Assembly: GCA_963971305.1 (NCBI GenBank)
Contig: OZ020309.1
Coordinates: 5,325,001-5,389,000, forward strand
Origin: Arcuatula senhousia
Taxonomy: Eukaryota > Mollusca > Bivalvia > Mytilida > Mytilidae
DNA: 64,000 bases
Reading direction: 5' to 3'
Numbering within the stretch: position 1 is the stretch's first letter; the number at the start of each line of letters is the position of its first letter. The notes under the pieces are model-generated. The model did no database searches, was not told the DNA's origin, and saw only the letters and a program-made list of their open reading frames with translations. Shown piece after piece: positions 1 through 10,449 of the stretch. The translations under genes and the position numbers were made by a program.

Positions 1-720
1 TCGGTAAAATTTAGGACCTTGTCTTTTGTCGTGTCAGTCCGTCCGTCTGTCCGTCACAAAGTTTGTCAGCGCAACTCCTCAGCAACTACTGAGCCGAATT
101 CAATGAAACTTGGTACATTATATAGGAAGTTCACCATAGGGTCGTTGCAATAATACCTTCCATATTCTACTTATGTAACAATCGTAGGTTCAACAAATGA
201 CAATCTATTAAATACCTGGGCACGTGAGAAATTTTACTACGATTTCCATGTCATAACAAACCTTTCGCTAGTTGAAACCTTAAATTGTCCAGTCACAAAC
301 TTGATTCACTCAGAAACTACTACTATTTGTTTACAATTTTGTTCATTGAAAGGTAGCGTGTGTGAACTTTATTATGACATTACATATGGAAGGATTTATT
401 AAAACGACTCTATGTGGTTGTGCATATTACCAGGAAATTTTGATCCTCAAATTTTTTGGGGAGTTATGGCCCTTTGAACTTAGGAATTTGCTGAAAATTC
501 TCATTTATCATATTGTCAGCGCAACTCCTCTAAAACTGCTGAACAGGCTTCAATGAATCGTTGTATATAGGAAGGACACCATATTTAGTTGTGCATATGA
601 CCAGGAAATTTTTATCCTCATATTTTTGTGGGAGTAATGGCCCTTTGAACTTCTTTGGGAAACAGAGGGAGAGATCGTTTTTGTAGGCAAAAACAAACTT
701 TAATTTAAAGTAAGTTCCAC
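1..720 (+). repeat. dispersed repeat with GTCCGTC tract and internal units
   Basis: Positions 27-56 carry a CCGTCCGTCTGTCCGTC tract. Two related units follow, starting with GTCAGCGCAACTCCTC at about 67 and 517, and phrases of the form GGAGTTATGGCCCTTTGAACTT occur near 460 and 630. The same layout recurs at 15983-16760 and elsewhere. The 5' end probably lies outside the window. ORFs here are short and look spurious. Confidence 0.6.
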
Positions 721-914
721 CCAATTCTTCTTCCTTTTATCCGAGATTAGTAATAACAGTTAACTGTCATACCTGTTATTGTCCATTTGATACCCCCGTG
801 GTCGTATCTATTGTAACCACAGTTCACCCTATTTTCAATGTGACAATTAAGACCACTTGGTCACTTTAATCTATCAATTGATAAAATTATACTGACTCTT
901 ACCTATTTTTTCCC

Positions 915-1025
915 GCCTGCGACGAAAAGTCTCGGAAGACGAGACATAGGTATTACTTTCCGGCGACGGCGGCGGCGTAAACTTTTTTGTGAGACTTTTG
1001 TATAATAGCTAGGTATCTGATATTT
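915..1025 (+). repeat. terminal-hairpin repeat, GACGAGACATAGG family
   Basis: An imperfect hairpin (CCTGCGAC with the following GACGAGAC side) leads into CATAGGTATTACTTTCCGG and a GGCGACGGCGGCGG tract, then AAACTTTTTTGTGAG. The same string occurs at 55525-55680, and reversed at 59000-59490 where it is a nested insertion. Confidence 0.6.
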
Positions 1026-3740
1026 GGTATAAAGACAGGTGAGGTTATGGTCGACGCAACTGTATACACGCCGTGTGACCATGATCCCATTTTCACGCTC
1101 CAGTGACTGTGAATCAATAATAACTACTCAATTATCTTTGCGTTGAATCCTTTTAGCCTTCCAAGTTTCATTTACCATAAATTTGCTAATTCTGTATTAT
1201 CGGCAGATATTCAGAAGTTTCTTACAAAAGCCAGATACAGCTATCCACATCTTTTTCTTCTATTCTATAATATATTTTCAAATTTCTTTCAAAATTTAGA
1301 TCTAATGTTATTGCTAATATGAAATAGGCATTGCCTAACTGCGAGCACAGCATAATTCTAATAATTAAAGGTTGAAAAATATTTTTGTAAATACATGTGA
1401 AAAAAACTCTCCACATTACAACATGAAACAGAACAGATGGATTCTCATATGACGGAGTTCCGAGCCTCAGTTGAGAAATAAAAACTTTTTAGAAATTATC
1501 AAAATATCACATCTAAAGAACCCCATTCCTGCAAAGACGTGGACACTTTGATACTTGTTGTTTACCTAAAAGTAAAAACACGTGCGAGGTGCGTTTTGGT
1601 AAATTTCCGAGTTACCCGAATGAAATATTTCTATTGATCAATTTTGAACAGAAGCATATAAAGTTAACGTGTTAAATGTCATTGTAAACATTTTTAATGA
1701 ACGAATAAAAAAGATTTGATTTCGAATCGGTGCAGTGATATATATATTCTTCCGTTAATGACTCTTTTCAGTGTGAGATGACCATGTTGAGATGCGAGCA
1801 CGTGCAGCGATCTCACACTGGTCAATTAACCAATTATAACTGCCGGTACTGATATTGATCGATGATGTCGACCAATGAAATGCAATGTTATTTTAAACTT
1901 TCGGTTTTTAGAATGAAGTCACCTAAGGTTTCAGAATATAAAAAATACATTTTTACGAAAGAAATAGGTACTTACACGCGTTCTTGGACAACCAGTCATG
2001 ATCTTTTACTCGTGATAGAATTTTTTAGGTCTTTTGACTCGTTCCGCTGCGCCCCACTCGCAAAAAGACTGAAAAATTCTATCACTCATGAAAGATCAGC
2101 CGGTCTTTTCCAAGAACTTATGTAAGAACCTATAAATCTGAAATAATCGTAGTTATTTTTTATTTTGGTGCATTTTCTAGAACGTTCAATTTGGGACGAT
2201 TGAACGTAGAAAAGTAAGAAAAAATCTATTAAAATTTGGTAACTAGAAAAAATGAAGCAACTCATCGTCATCAGAATATTTTTCTCCCGATAATCTATAA
2301 CCTAAATATTTTTTTTGAATGCGACAAGCAAAATGGGTAATGATTTTAACATTCACTCCAGATTCCTTTGAGAAACATATCCGGACGAAGAAAAAATCAA
2401 TTTCAGCATTAGGTAAATTTTTCGCGGGAACTTGCCCGATAAGAGCTGTACTAGCTATAAATTGAATTAAATAAAATACAATTTTTGGGTTTTAAGTATT
2501 TATCACCATCAGCATTTAAGTTATAATATGATTAAGGCCTTGCCTTTTTAGCGAGCATCGAAAATCTATATACCTTTTAAAAATAAATCCATGTGCTCGA
2601 CCGGCTAACTGTAACGTAAAGAGGGAACTTTTAAAAAAGGAATTAGGTAGTAGCAAAATCTGACCCCTATCCCCACCCACCCACCCAACCCAAATCATAT
2701 GCACTTGAGAAAGTTGTTGTTAAAATATCTGGGATAACTACTTATTAAAAATTCAATTTAAAATTTGTTCAATGACTGATTCGGTATGACTGATTCGTTT
2801 TTGTCATTTTCTCTGGACTATGAGATTGATCATTCAAGTTCGGTAGTTTTGTTATTACCTTTATTCAAATAATAAATCCTGTAACATTCTGGGGCGACAT
2901 TTGGCGGGGACGAAAGTATCCCTTTATGGATTATGTGTCAGAGTATTTCGAGCTTTTTCAGCAGACCCTGAAAACAACGTTCAGATTCTGTCAGGTTTTG
3001 TGAGATTTTCTGAGTATCAGTGTTTTATTTGAAGCATTGGTAACAGAAGGTACATTAAGAAACCTGGCGGAAAAAAACGGATAAGTAAAAATATCATGCA
3101 GAATTTAGGAGAGTGAATGAAACCCAACAGGATGGGACTCTTCTTTCAATTTCAGGTAACTTAAGAACCTTCTATTTATTATTATGAGTAGGTTTTATTC
3201 AGTAAATTTATGTATTTCTTTATCTTGCTTAGAATTTAACAAAGCTTGGTCAGTATCATGCATTTGGTATGACTAGTCAATGGGACGATGTTGCCAAAAG
3301 CTAGCTCGGTAATTTCCGGAAAATCGTTTTTCAGCGGAAAAGACCGAATGGTGTTTAAATAAAAATCTGTGTGTAAAAATAAACAAGTGGATGAATGAGA
3401 GTTTTATCATTGTTTTTAAATTTCAATTTTTTTTATTCTTGCATAACAGATTAAGATGTATTTTTTTATAAGCCCAGAGGGTTGATTGTTTTACTTGCTC
3501 CGTGCCTATTAATTTTTTCACTCCGTTAAAGTAAACCTGTTCCGGTTTTATCGTCAGTATATTTCTGGCACATCTCAAAACATGCACAATGCCGTAGGGC
3601 TCGCATCTGCGATGCTCGCTATGACACAGAAAAAAAATATTTTTTGTCTAAAAGATACTCATGTCTATTTAATTAAGAAAACAAATTCTTACAATTAACC
3701 AGATTAACTGTTGTGTATCACTTGATATATCATTTTTTTT
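1026..3740. other. non-coding, no gene recognised
   Basis: I see no convincing exon on either strand. Positions 1980-2120 contain an imperfect inverted repeat (TCTTGGACAACCAGTCATGATC against GAAAGATCAGCCGGTC...CAAGAAC). Positions 2805-2870 match a 65-bp block that appears as an inverted pair near 51130-51357. This is upstream of the first recognised RNF213-like exon and may hold its promoter and 5' untranslated exon, but nothing specific is visible. Confidence 0.4.
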
Positions 3741-4120
3741 AGCCGAGTTGCAACGAAGTTGAACTCGGCTATTGTTATGATGATGGCTGCTGGGCGGGCG
3801 TGCGGGCTTGTGGGTATCAACAACTGGTTTTCGGACCATAACTCAAAGTTGTAAACATAAGAGGAGGAAGCCCATTAATTTTGGGTAAATCAATTCAAGG
3901 TCAGTGTTACAGCGACAGATATCTGGAATTAGTGGACCATAGCCAAAAAAGTTTTCAACCGATTTAATTGAAAATTTGGGATATTAATTGTAACAGCGTC
4001 AGAAAAAAAAACAAAAACAAACATTAGAACAATTTTTAAAAGTGGTATCCAGACGATGACCCCAAAAGAACCCTAGTAATTTTGGGACATTTTCACCCAA
4101 GATTTAGGTCAGCAAAATAT
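3741..4120 (+). repeat. terminal-hairpin repeat, AGCCGAGTT family
   Basis: A near-perfect hairpin sits at 3741-3770: outer arms AGCCGAGTT and AACTCGGCT, inner arms CAAC and GTTG around a GAA loop. It is followed by GGGCGGGCGTGCGGGC and repeat-type sequence (TTTTCGGACCATAACTC). This is the same architecture as the CACCTG family elsewhere in the window. Confidence 0.6.
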
Positions 4121-4533
4121 ATTGATAAATTTCTCAAAAAGTGGTTTCTCTTGACAATAACTCAAAAATATTTTTGTATCAAATTGGCCTGTAAATGCCT
4201 GTAACATGAACTTATGTTAAAGTTTGGTTAGTAAAATGCTGCAACTTGGCTTTTGCACCTTGATTATAATCTCTTTTCCGATTTTTATATTTGCAAGTTA
4301 ATTGATGGTCAAGGAGTGATTGAATGATGGATTAACTTTTGCGATCCCCTTTTCTCGTTAAGAAATTAGAGACCAAAAGGGGCAAAAGTTGAAAAGAGAA
4401 AGAAAAAGAAAAAAAATGTATAATCTTGCCATAAAACGACCATATTTTCACCACCAGTCAACAATTCATAATAATTTTTTTCCTGTTTTTTTTCTTGAAG
4501 ATAATACAAAGCATGTGATAAAAGGCTAGTAAA

Positions 4534-4798
4534 ATGGATTTTCTATGGATTGATCCTTGTGGAGCCGAAATTCCAGACGATTCAAAATTCTGTCCAAGGT
4601 GTGGCCATAAAGTCGGTGAGGGCAGGATAACCAAACCATGTCCAAAGTGTGGGGCAGATATATTGAACTCACAGAAGTTCTGTAAAAAATGCAGATGGAA
4701 GGTTGATCCTGCAATTTTTGAAGCAAAGGGTCATAACTGTGAAGCTGAATTGGAACCTGATGACAAATTTTGTGGGGAATGTGGAGATGTGATCAAAG
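4534..4798 (+). CDS. RNF213: RNF213-like exon 1: three zinc ribbons
   Basis: Residues 1-88. It encodes three CxxC-x10-CxxC-type zinc ribbons, like the N-terminal zinc ribbon of RNF213. The middle ribbon is complete (Cys36, Cys39, Cys50, Cys53). Ribbons 1 and 3 have only three cysteines each (9, 20, 23 and 69, 80, 83); the first cysteine position is Ile6 and Gly66. The ATG at 4534 has a good context (AAAATGG) and an in-frame stop at 4519 upstream. A minimal ATG-TGA sits at 4513. The donor at 4799 (AAAG|GTATTT) leaves phase 1. Intron 1 is 10.6 kb. Confidence 0.8.
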
Positions 4799-5857
4799 GT
4801 ATTTATACAAAATTTATATAATTATTTGGTTTTGCTTAGTTTTGTAACATTGTTAAACTCCTTTTGAAAGAAATGCAGTTGCAAGGTGACCCGACCCGTT
4901 CATTTGTTTGCTTGTTTAAACTTCGATATATTTTTGATCTCTGATTTTTCATCTTTACACGCTAAGGGTTACGATCCGTTGATACTATTTTCACTGTTCA
5001 CATAGAACAAGCAGAATGTACGCTTGGCTAGCGAAGACGCGATAACAGATTTTTCCAATGCTAGTTACAATAGTATAGCACATAAACGGTTAGGAGCCAT
5101 TCTCAATAAGAACCAAAATGACTCTGACATAACATGTCACAGATTTTGATTAATTTTTATTCTACAATGTATTTTGACAAAATGATAACAATATAAGACT
5201 AATTTCATTTTTATTGACTACCGTTGCCATGGTAACCACAGCGCCCATTTTGACCTCTGTTGAATGCCCTAAAATAGCCTATATTTCATTAAGATTTTGT
5301 TTATAAAAAGATGTAAACCTATCAAATGAAAAATTATTATTGATATAATTTACACCCTAAGGTATGACATTAAAAACTAAGTTTTTAGTTTTACATATTA
5401 GTACTTCAACATATAAAAAATCCCGATGGCTTTGCTCTTATTTTTAGAGAAAAAATGCACTGAAATTGGTTACCAAGTTAAAACAAGCTACATGTATTAA
5501 TCTAAAACCCCATAAAATAGTCATGTAACCATATAAGTCTGTTGGATGTGCAGTGTATTTTGTTCATTAGCAGCTATTTGATTTAACCTAAACACGGTAA
5601 ATAACCAATGCTCGAAAAGAAGCCCTCTATGTTTTGTAACTGTACATGTCCCAACAGGGATATTGTCTGCAGTAAAATATTGAAATGAACTCGGACCTCA
5701 ACCTTCGAACAACCACCGGGGATGCCGACCATCCGAAATTTTTTAAACAATTGATGAGTTGACGTCATATATATACTCCTAAAAAAGTTAAGCACCACCA
5801 GATTTAAAACTGACGCTTTACTTTTATTTGGTCATTAAATTCTCTGATTTTTATACG
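4799..5857. other. intron 1, unannotated part
   Basis: AT-rich intron with no recognisable gene. A fragment near 5772-5790 (AAAAAAGTTAAGCACCACC) resembles the terminal sequence of the Tc1-like element at 62155-62739. Confidence 0.4.
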
Positions 5858-6669
5858 ACCGCAAAAAATTTGCGGACGTATAATGGTGTGATGCTGTCGT
5901 CGTCTGCGTCGTTGTCCAGAACTTTAGTGTTCCCACAATAACTTAAGTTCTAGTTATCAGATTGCTATGAAATTTCACAATGATGTTTCTTCTTACCATT
6001 AAAGAATGGATGGGATTGATTTTGGAGGTTCCCCCTTTTTTCGTTTAGAAATTAGGGACCCAAAATGGGTAAAAATGCCGCTTTTTTGTTTGTTCCCACA
6101 ATAACTCTTTGAAAATCTTTTCCTCCAAAACCACTCAAAGGATAGCTTTGAAACTTTGCACACATCATCTATGGGATGTCTTCTACCAAGATTGCACAAA
6201 TAGTGACCGCCGTCTAAACAACATGGCCGCAGTTACTAAAAATAGACCAGGGGAGTCAGACTTCTGTTTTTGGCTTGTAAATCAAAAAGTATAAGAGATA
6301 GGTGAAATCTGATGCCACACTACTGCTTCAGCATCAAAAGCTCTACAAAAGTTGTCATTGAGTCGAAGTTGTCAGATGACCCCTTATAGGAGTTATGGCC
6401 CCTTAAAGGTGACAAATAGCATATTTTTCATGTTTTTGGCCTATGGAATGAAAACTATAGCAGATACCGAGAAGCTGTTGCTTGCTTAGATGTTCAGCTC
6501 ATAAAGCTCTACAAAAGTCTTAATATGATCGAAGTTGTCAGATGATCCCTTATATGGGTAACGGCCCCTTAAAAATGACGTTTTTTCATGTTGTCTGTTA
6601 ACTTTTTAGTGTTGGTGCAATAACTTAAGTTCCAGCTCTCCGATTGCTATGAAATTTCACAATGATGTT
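5858..6669 (+). repeat. terminal-hairpin repeat, TATACGACCGCAAA family (left part)
   Basis: A hairpin at 5853-5883 has arms TATACG/CGTATA and CCGCAAA/TTTGCGG around an AAA loop. It is followed by GTCGTCGTCTGCGTCG and units containing TTTCACAATGATGTTTCTTACCAT, then by phrases of the CACCTG family (GTCAGATGACCCCTTATAGG, GAGTTATGGCCCC). The palindromic element at 6670-14063 inserted into a unit of this repeat, which resumes at 14070. Confidence 0.6.
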
Positions 6670-6732
6670 AGTAGTATAGATGCACCGATCAGGTCTTATT
6701 TCTCAAGACGAGCAAGGACGAGCAGCCCTCTG

Positions 6733-6870
6733 TGACGTCATATCCACTTTCGGTCCGCCATTTTGCTTCCGGTTCCGCCATTTTGCTTCCGGTCCGCCAT
6801 CTTGCTTCCGGTCCGCCATTTTGCTTCCGGTTCCACCAATTTGCTTCCGGTCGGCCATCTTGCTTCCGGT
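6733..6870 (-). promoter_or_regulatory. array of CCGGAAG/ATGGCGG units plus CRE (left arm)
   Basis: Six and a partial 19-20-bp units, read on the minus strand as CCGGAAGCAAAATGGCGGA, occupy about 6751-6870. A TGACGTCA palindrome is at 6733-6740. CCGGAAG is the ETS-factor core, AAGATGGCGG the YY1 core, and TGACGTCA the CREB/ATF site. It lies between the element terminus and the 3' end of the arm's gene. Whether it is a promoter, enhancer or integrase-binding array is not determined. Confidence 0.6.
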
Positions 6871-7435
6871 GACACAACATCCGGTAATTAAGGGGAGGTA
6901 ATTCCGCAAAGTCACCGAACGGTAAAAGGCTTGTAACTTAGTTATTCCTTGACCGATTCCTTTCGGGTTTGTTGCATTGTCTTTAGTAAGACAATGTCTC
7001 TTTGATGATTGTCTTTGTGGTCTTCAGTGGTCATTAGAGGCTTGACCAGTAGGTGACCATTTTCTATTTCTTATCAAAGGTGGGGTTGTAGTATATCATT
7101 GAAAAGGTCGCAAGGTGTGGTTGCCATTTTTGAGTTGTTTGAGTAGGTAGTGGTCAGTGGTCAGTCAGGGCTTGACCATTAGGTGATCCCTTTTTCTTCT
7201 TGTTGTATACAAAGCGTGTAATATGTCATTGTAAAGCTTGTGAGGTCTAGTTTTATATTCTTTCTTTTGTGTCAATCTAAGGGAAGTAACTCTTGGTTTC
7301 TACTGTGTTTTTAGTCTTGTATTTGATACCGTTTCGTAAGGAATTTGCCGGGCTTTGTGGGGATAGGCTTTAAGTACTGGTTTGATTCTTTTTATAAGGC
7401 GTTAGGGATAACAAATCGATTTTAAGTTTCGATAC

Positions 7436-7441
7436 TTTATT
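7436..7441 (-). terminator. poly(A) signal of left-arm gene
   Basis: AATAAA on the minus strand, 20 nt past the stop of the 195-residue ORF. The same signal sits at the same place in the right arm (13292-13297). Confidence 0.6.
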
Positions 7442-7460
7442 TTGAACACAGTAATAGGTT

Positions 7461-8048
7461 TCAGTCTTCATCCTCGTCTTCTTCACTCTCCTCGTCAGGC
7501 CTGAACTGTTTTATTTTCTCATCCAGCAAGTACTTTCTCTTCTCAGTAGCGTATTTCCAAGACTCTTCATACTCATAATCTTCATCTTCCCTCAGTCGTT
7601 TTGCCGTTTGTTTGATCTTCTTGTGGAGTTGATCTCGTGCCATTTCCATTTGCCACATAATGTTATTGACGTAGCGATTTTTTAAAGCTTCTCTATAGAG
7701 CGGGAGCAAATCCAAGTCAGCCTTTGATATTGCCTCTTTTTCGTGGTGACCTTTTTCCGTGTATTCATCCACTTTCTTTTCGTGTTCGTCTTTGTGGCTG
7801 ATCATCACTTGTCCAATAAAGTCACCCCACGGATCAAACTGTTCTCCGGGGTAAGTTTCTTCGTCTTCAGACAAGTCGTCACTCTTTTCTGATTCCGTAT
7901 CCTCCTCTTCCTCTTCCTCAGTTTCCCATTCCGGGTCCTCCTTCAACCATTCCGGTTCCTCCATTTTTCTTTGATGCTTCTGTTCTTTGTGTCTCTGTAG
8001 ATTGAACAACTTTTGATTTGTGTACCCGCATACGTCGCAATGGTACAT
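7461..8048 (-). CDS. C2H2 zinc-finger, acidic protein (195 aa), left arm copy
   Basis: I do not recognise the family. One C2H2 finger lies at the N terminus (Cys4, Cys7, His20, His25). A Glu/Asp-rich stretch covers residues about 30-70, a charged, probably helical segment about 85-180, and the C terminus is acidic (EESEEDEDED). A poly(A) signal follows 20 nt after the stop. Its first 131 nt overlap the end of the upstream ORF in another frame. The right-arm copy differs at two residues (Gln/Pro, Glu/Asp), with the frame kept. A nucleic-acid-binding or chromatin role is plausible from the finger alone. It may not start at this Met: it may be the downstream part of a spliced or frameshifted fusion with the 185-residue ORF. 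Confidence 0.65.
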   Translation of the reverse strand: MYHCDVCGYTNQKLFNLQRHKEQKHQRKMEEPEWLKEDPEWETEEEEEEDTESEKSDDLSEDEETYPGEQFDPWGDFIGQVMISHKDEHEKKVDEYTEKGHHEKEAISKADLDLLPLYREALKNRYVNNIMWQMEMARDQLHKKIKQTAKRLREDEDYEYEESWKYATEKRKYLLDEKIKQFRPDEESEEDEDED

Positions 8049-8475
8049 CTTTCCTTCTCGACGGCCGGTTTCTATCTGATGATTTTTGTTCCGTCTTAGT
8101 AAATTTATCTATCACTTCTGAAAAGCTAACAGAGCGCTTATTACACGGACGGATTAGATCGGGTCTTGTTAAATTGTCTTTCTTTCTATTCCATGCATGG
8201 ACAAAGAATGCATTCCGCAATGCTGCTAAGCTCTCTCTACTGTATCCAAGCCTCCATGTTTTGAATCTACGCCATTTTTTAAATATTCGCTGGCAGTCTA
8301 TGCATGGCACATTTTGTTCCCAATTGTTAAATTCGGTTTTCGGCTTCCCCACCTTACATTTACGACAAACACGTTCCCTGTTCTCACTTTCAATGTTCTT
8401 TTCTTTGAGTTTTAGAAGATAATCCATTACATTTACGTGCGTCTTGTTCGAATACATTCGAGCCACTGACAACAT
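7918..8475 (-). CDS. CxxC...CxxC zinc-binding basic protein (185 aa), left arm copy
   Basis: Family not recognised. A four-cysteine motif (Cys37, Cys40, Cys58, Cys61) resembles the short zinc knuckles seen in HNH-like and other DNA-binding proteins, followed by a Trp/Arg-rich basic region (FKKWRRFKTWRLGYSRE). The C-terminal 44 codons overlap the zinc-finger ORF in another frame and become low-complexity, which suggests the real product leaves this frame at or before the overlap. It starts just inside the minisatellite on its upstream side, with a CACGTG E-box about 60 nt upstream. The right-arm copy carries four extra residues (NMVH) from a 12-bp indel. Confidence 0.55.
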   Translation of the reverse strand: MLSVARMYSNKTHVNVMDYLLKLKEKNIESENRERVCRKCKVGKPKTEFNNWEQNVPCIDCQRIFKKWRRFKTWRLGYSRESLAALRNAFFVHAWNRKKDNLTRPDLIRPCNKRSVSFSEVIDKFTKTEQKSSDRNRPSRRKDVPLRRMRVHKSKVVQSTETQRTEASKKNGGTGMVEGGPGMGN

Positions 8476-8562
8476 TTGTTAATTTATTTTGCCTTTTCAA
8501 AATTGTATCGTCCAATCATCTCTCAGCATTTTATCACGTGACTAACTCTTTGCTCTTCTTGC

Positions 8563-9228
8563 TCGTTTGATTGTTCATTTTGCTCTTTTGCAGCTCATCT
8601 TGCTCTTTTTCTTGCTCATCTCGCTCTTTTGCAGCTCATCTTGCTCTTTTCCTTGCTCATATTGCTCTTCTGCAGCTCTTTTATGCTCTTTACCTTGCTC
8701 ATTTTGCTCTTTTGCAGCTCATCTTGCTCTTTTTCTTGCTCATCTCGCTCTTTTGCAGCTCATCTTGCTCTTTTCCTTGCTCATCTTGCTCTTCTGCAGC
8801 TCTTTTTTGCTCTTTACCTTGCTCATCTTGCTCTTTTGCAGCTCTATTTAGCTCTTAACCTTGCTCATCTTGCTCTTTTGCAGCTCATCTTGCTCTTTTT
8901 CTTGCTCATCTCGCTCTTTTGCAGCTCATCTTGCTCTTTTCCTTGCTCATCTTGCTCTTCTGCAGCTCTTTTATGCTCTTTACCTTGCTCATTTTGCTCT
9001 TTTGCAGCTCATCTTGCTCTTTTTCTTGCTCATCTCGCTCTTTTGCAGCTCATCTTGCTCTTTTCCTTGCTCATCTTGCTCTTCTGCAGCTCTTTTTTGC
9101 TCTTTACCTTGCTCATCTTGCTCTTTTGCAGCTCTTTTTAGCTCTTAACCTTGCTCATCTTGCTCTTTTGCAGCTCATTTTGCTCATTTACCTTGCTCAT
9201 CTTGCTCTTTTGCTGCTTTTCTTACTAA
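8563..9228. repeat. minisatellite of GCTC-rich units, left arm
   Basis: Built from 41-42-bp units such as TTGCTCATCTTGCTCTTTTG followed by CAGCTCATCTTGCTCTTTTCC. Units are organised in a higher-order repeat of 290 bp (blocks starting near 8571 and 8861 match). It is open in several frames because of its periodicity; I read it as non-coding. It lies directly upstream of the left-arm ORF pair. Confidence 0.85.
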
Positions 9229-9237
9229 TTTTATCAC

Positions 9238-9372
9238 CCAGCAGCAGCAGCAGCAGCAGCCATTTTACCCTCCCCCCTTTCACTTACGCAGCAGCAGCAG
9301 CAGCAGCAGCCGTTTTAAGACCTTCTCCCCCCCTTTTTTTCACTTACGCAGCAGCAGCAGCAACAGCCGTTT
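9238..9372. repeat. CAG microsatellites, left arm
   Basis: Three short CAG tracts, each followed by a block ending in CACTTACG or similar and separated by CCGTTTTA-type spacers. This gives a 55-60-bp unit repeated three times. The complementary CTG tracts are at 11512-11635. Confidence 0.8.
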
Positions 9373-9649
9373 TACCCTCCTCTCCCCTTTCACTTAGGCA
9401 GCACCAGCCGATTCCTTACCTTCAAGCAGGGAATCCAGACAACTTCATACTTTTAATTTTCCATAGGCCCTGTGTTAAATCTGTTGGCGACTCGTGTCAC
9501 CCCCAGATCGCAGCAATGAAGTCGTGTGTAATCATGCAGAACTAACTATTCCATTGAGATTATTTTGTACTTGATAACCCAATATCTTGTAACCAGTTCA
9601 AACCGGTTTCTTTTCGTTCCGATACTACCCCTTTGCATTTCTATTTTTA

Positions 9650-10312
9650 ACCCTTACCCTAACCATACCCCTAGCTATTCTAGTTTGTAACTCTAACCCT
9701 AACCCTAACCCTACCCCTAGCTTTTCTAGTTTGTAATTCTAACCCTAACCCTAACCATAATCTCTAACCTTAACCTTTTCTCTTTTCAGTTCTATTTTTA
9801 GCCCTTACCCCAATTCTAACTCTAACTCTCTTTGATACTGTTGTCATTTTATTTCTAACCCTAACCCCAATTCTTTCTTCTCTAACCCTATCTCTCTTTT
9901 CTCTAATCCTATCCCTAAGCTCTCTTCACTAACCCTAACCCTAACCCTTTCTCTTTCCATTTCTATTTTTTAACCCTTATCCTAATTCTAAGTCTCTTTG
10001 TCTTTGTTGTCATTGTATTTTTAACCCTAACCCTAACTCTCTCTTCTCTAACCCTAACCCTTTCTCTTCTATTTTTAGCCCTTATCCCCATTCTAACTCT
10101 AACTCTATTTGCCTTTGTTGTCATTGATTTTTTAACTCAAACCCTTATTGTCTTTTCTCTAACTCTCTCTTCTTTAACCCTTTCTCTTTCTATTTCTTTA
10201 CCATTTACTCTAACCCTAACCTAAATTCTCCTCTGTTGTGTATAGTATTTCTATTCATGTTCGTACCCTAACCCTAACTCTTCTGCTATGTAGCCTTAAC
10301 CCTAACTCTTGA
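9650..10312 (-). repeat. degenerate telomere-like repeats (CCCTAA on +), left arm
   Basis: Runs of two to four CCCTAA units alternate with TCTCTTT/TTTAGCCCTTACC-type sequence. TTAGGG is the telomere repeat of molluscs. The + strand here reads CCCTAA and the right arm reads TTAGGG, so TTAGGG points away from the centre on both sides. The array is degenerate throughout, so it is not a functional chromosome end. Confidence 0.8.
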
Positions 10313-10346
10313 TCTCTTTGCACGTAGTGCTCCTTTTGTTGTTGTT

Positions 10347-10449
10347 CTGCTTTTCCTGTTCATGAGCGGCTTGTAATATCACGTTTGCGCCAATTTCTGA
10401 TTCGTTGTGAAGTTAAACAAAAACAATGCAAACAATAATGCATTTACAA
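10347..10449. other. unique centre of the palindrome
   Basis: About 103 bp with no inverted partner, between the mirrored sequences ending TTTTGTTGTTGTT and beginning AACAACAACAAAA. It holds no ORF and no recognised motif. It would be the loop if the strand folded. Confidence 0.8.

Noticed and set aside
6680..6915. Short ORFs over the CCGGAAG array (and 13818-14053)
   Set aside because: Periodic translations of the 19-20-bp unit; the same pattern is open on both strands.
8567..9545. Several long leucine/cysteine-rich ORFs in the left-arm minisatellite (and mirrored at 11478-12154)
   Set aside because: They are frame translations of a 41-42-bp repeat lacking stop codons; three frames are open at once and no non-repeat domain is present.
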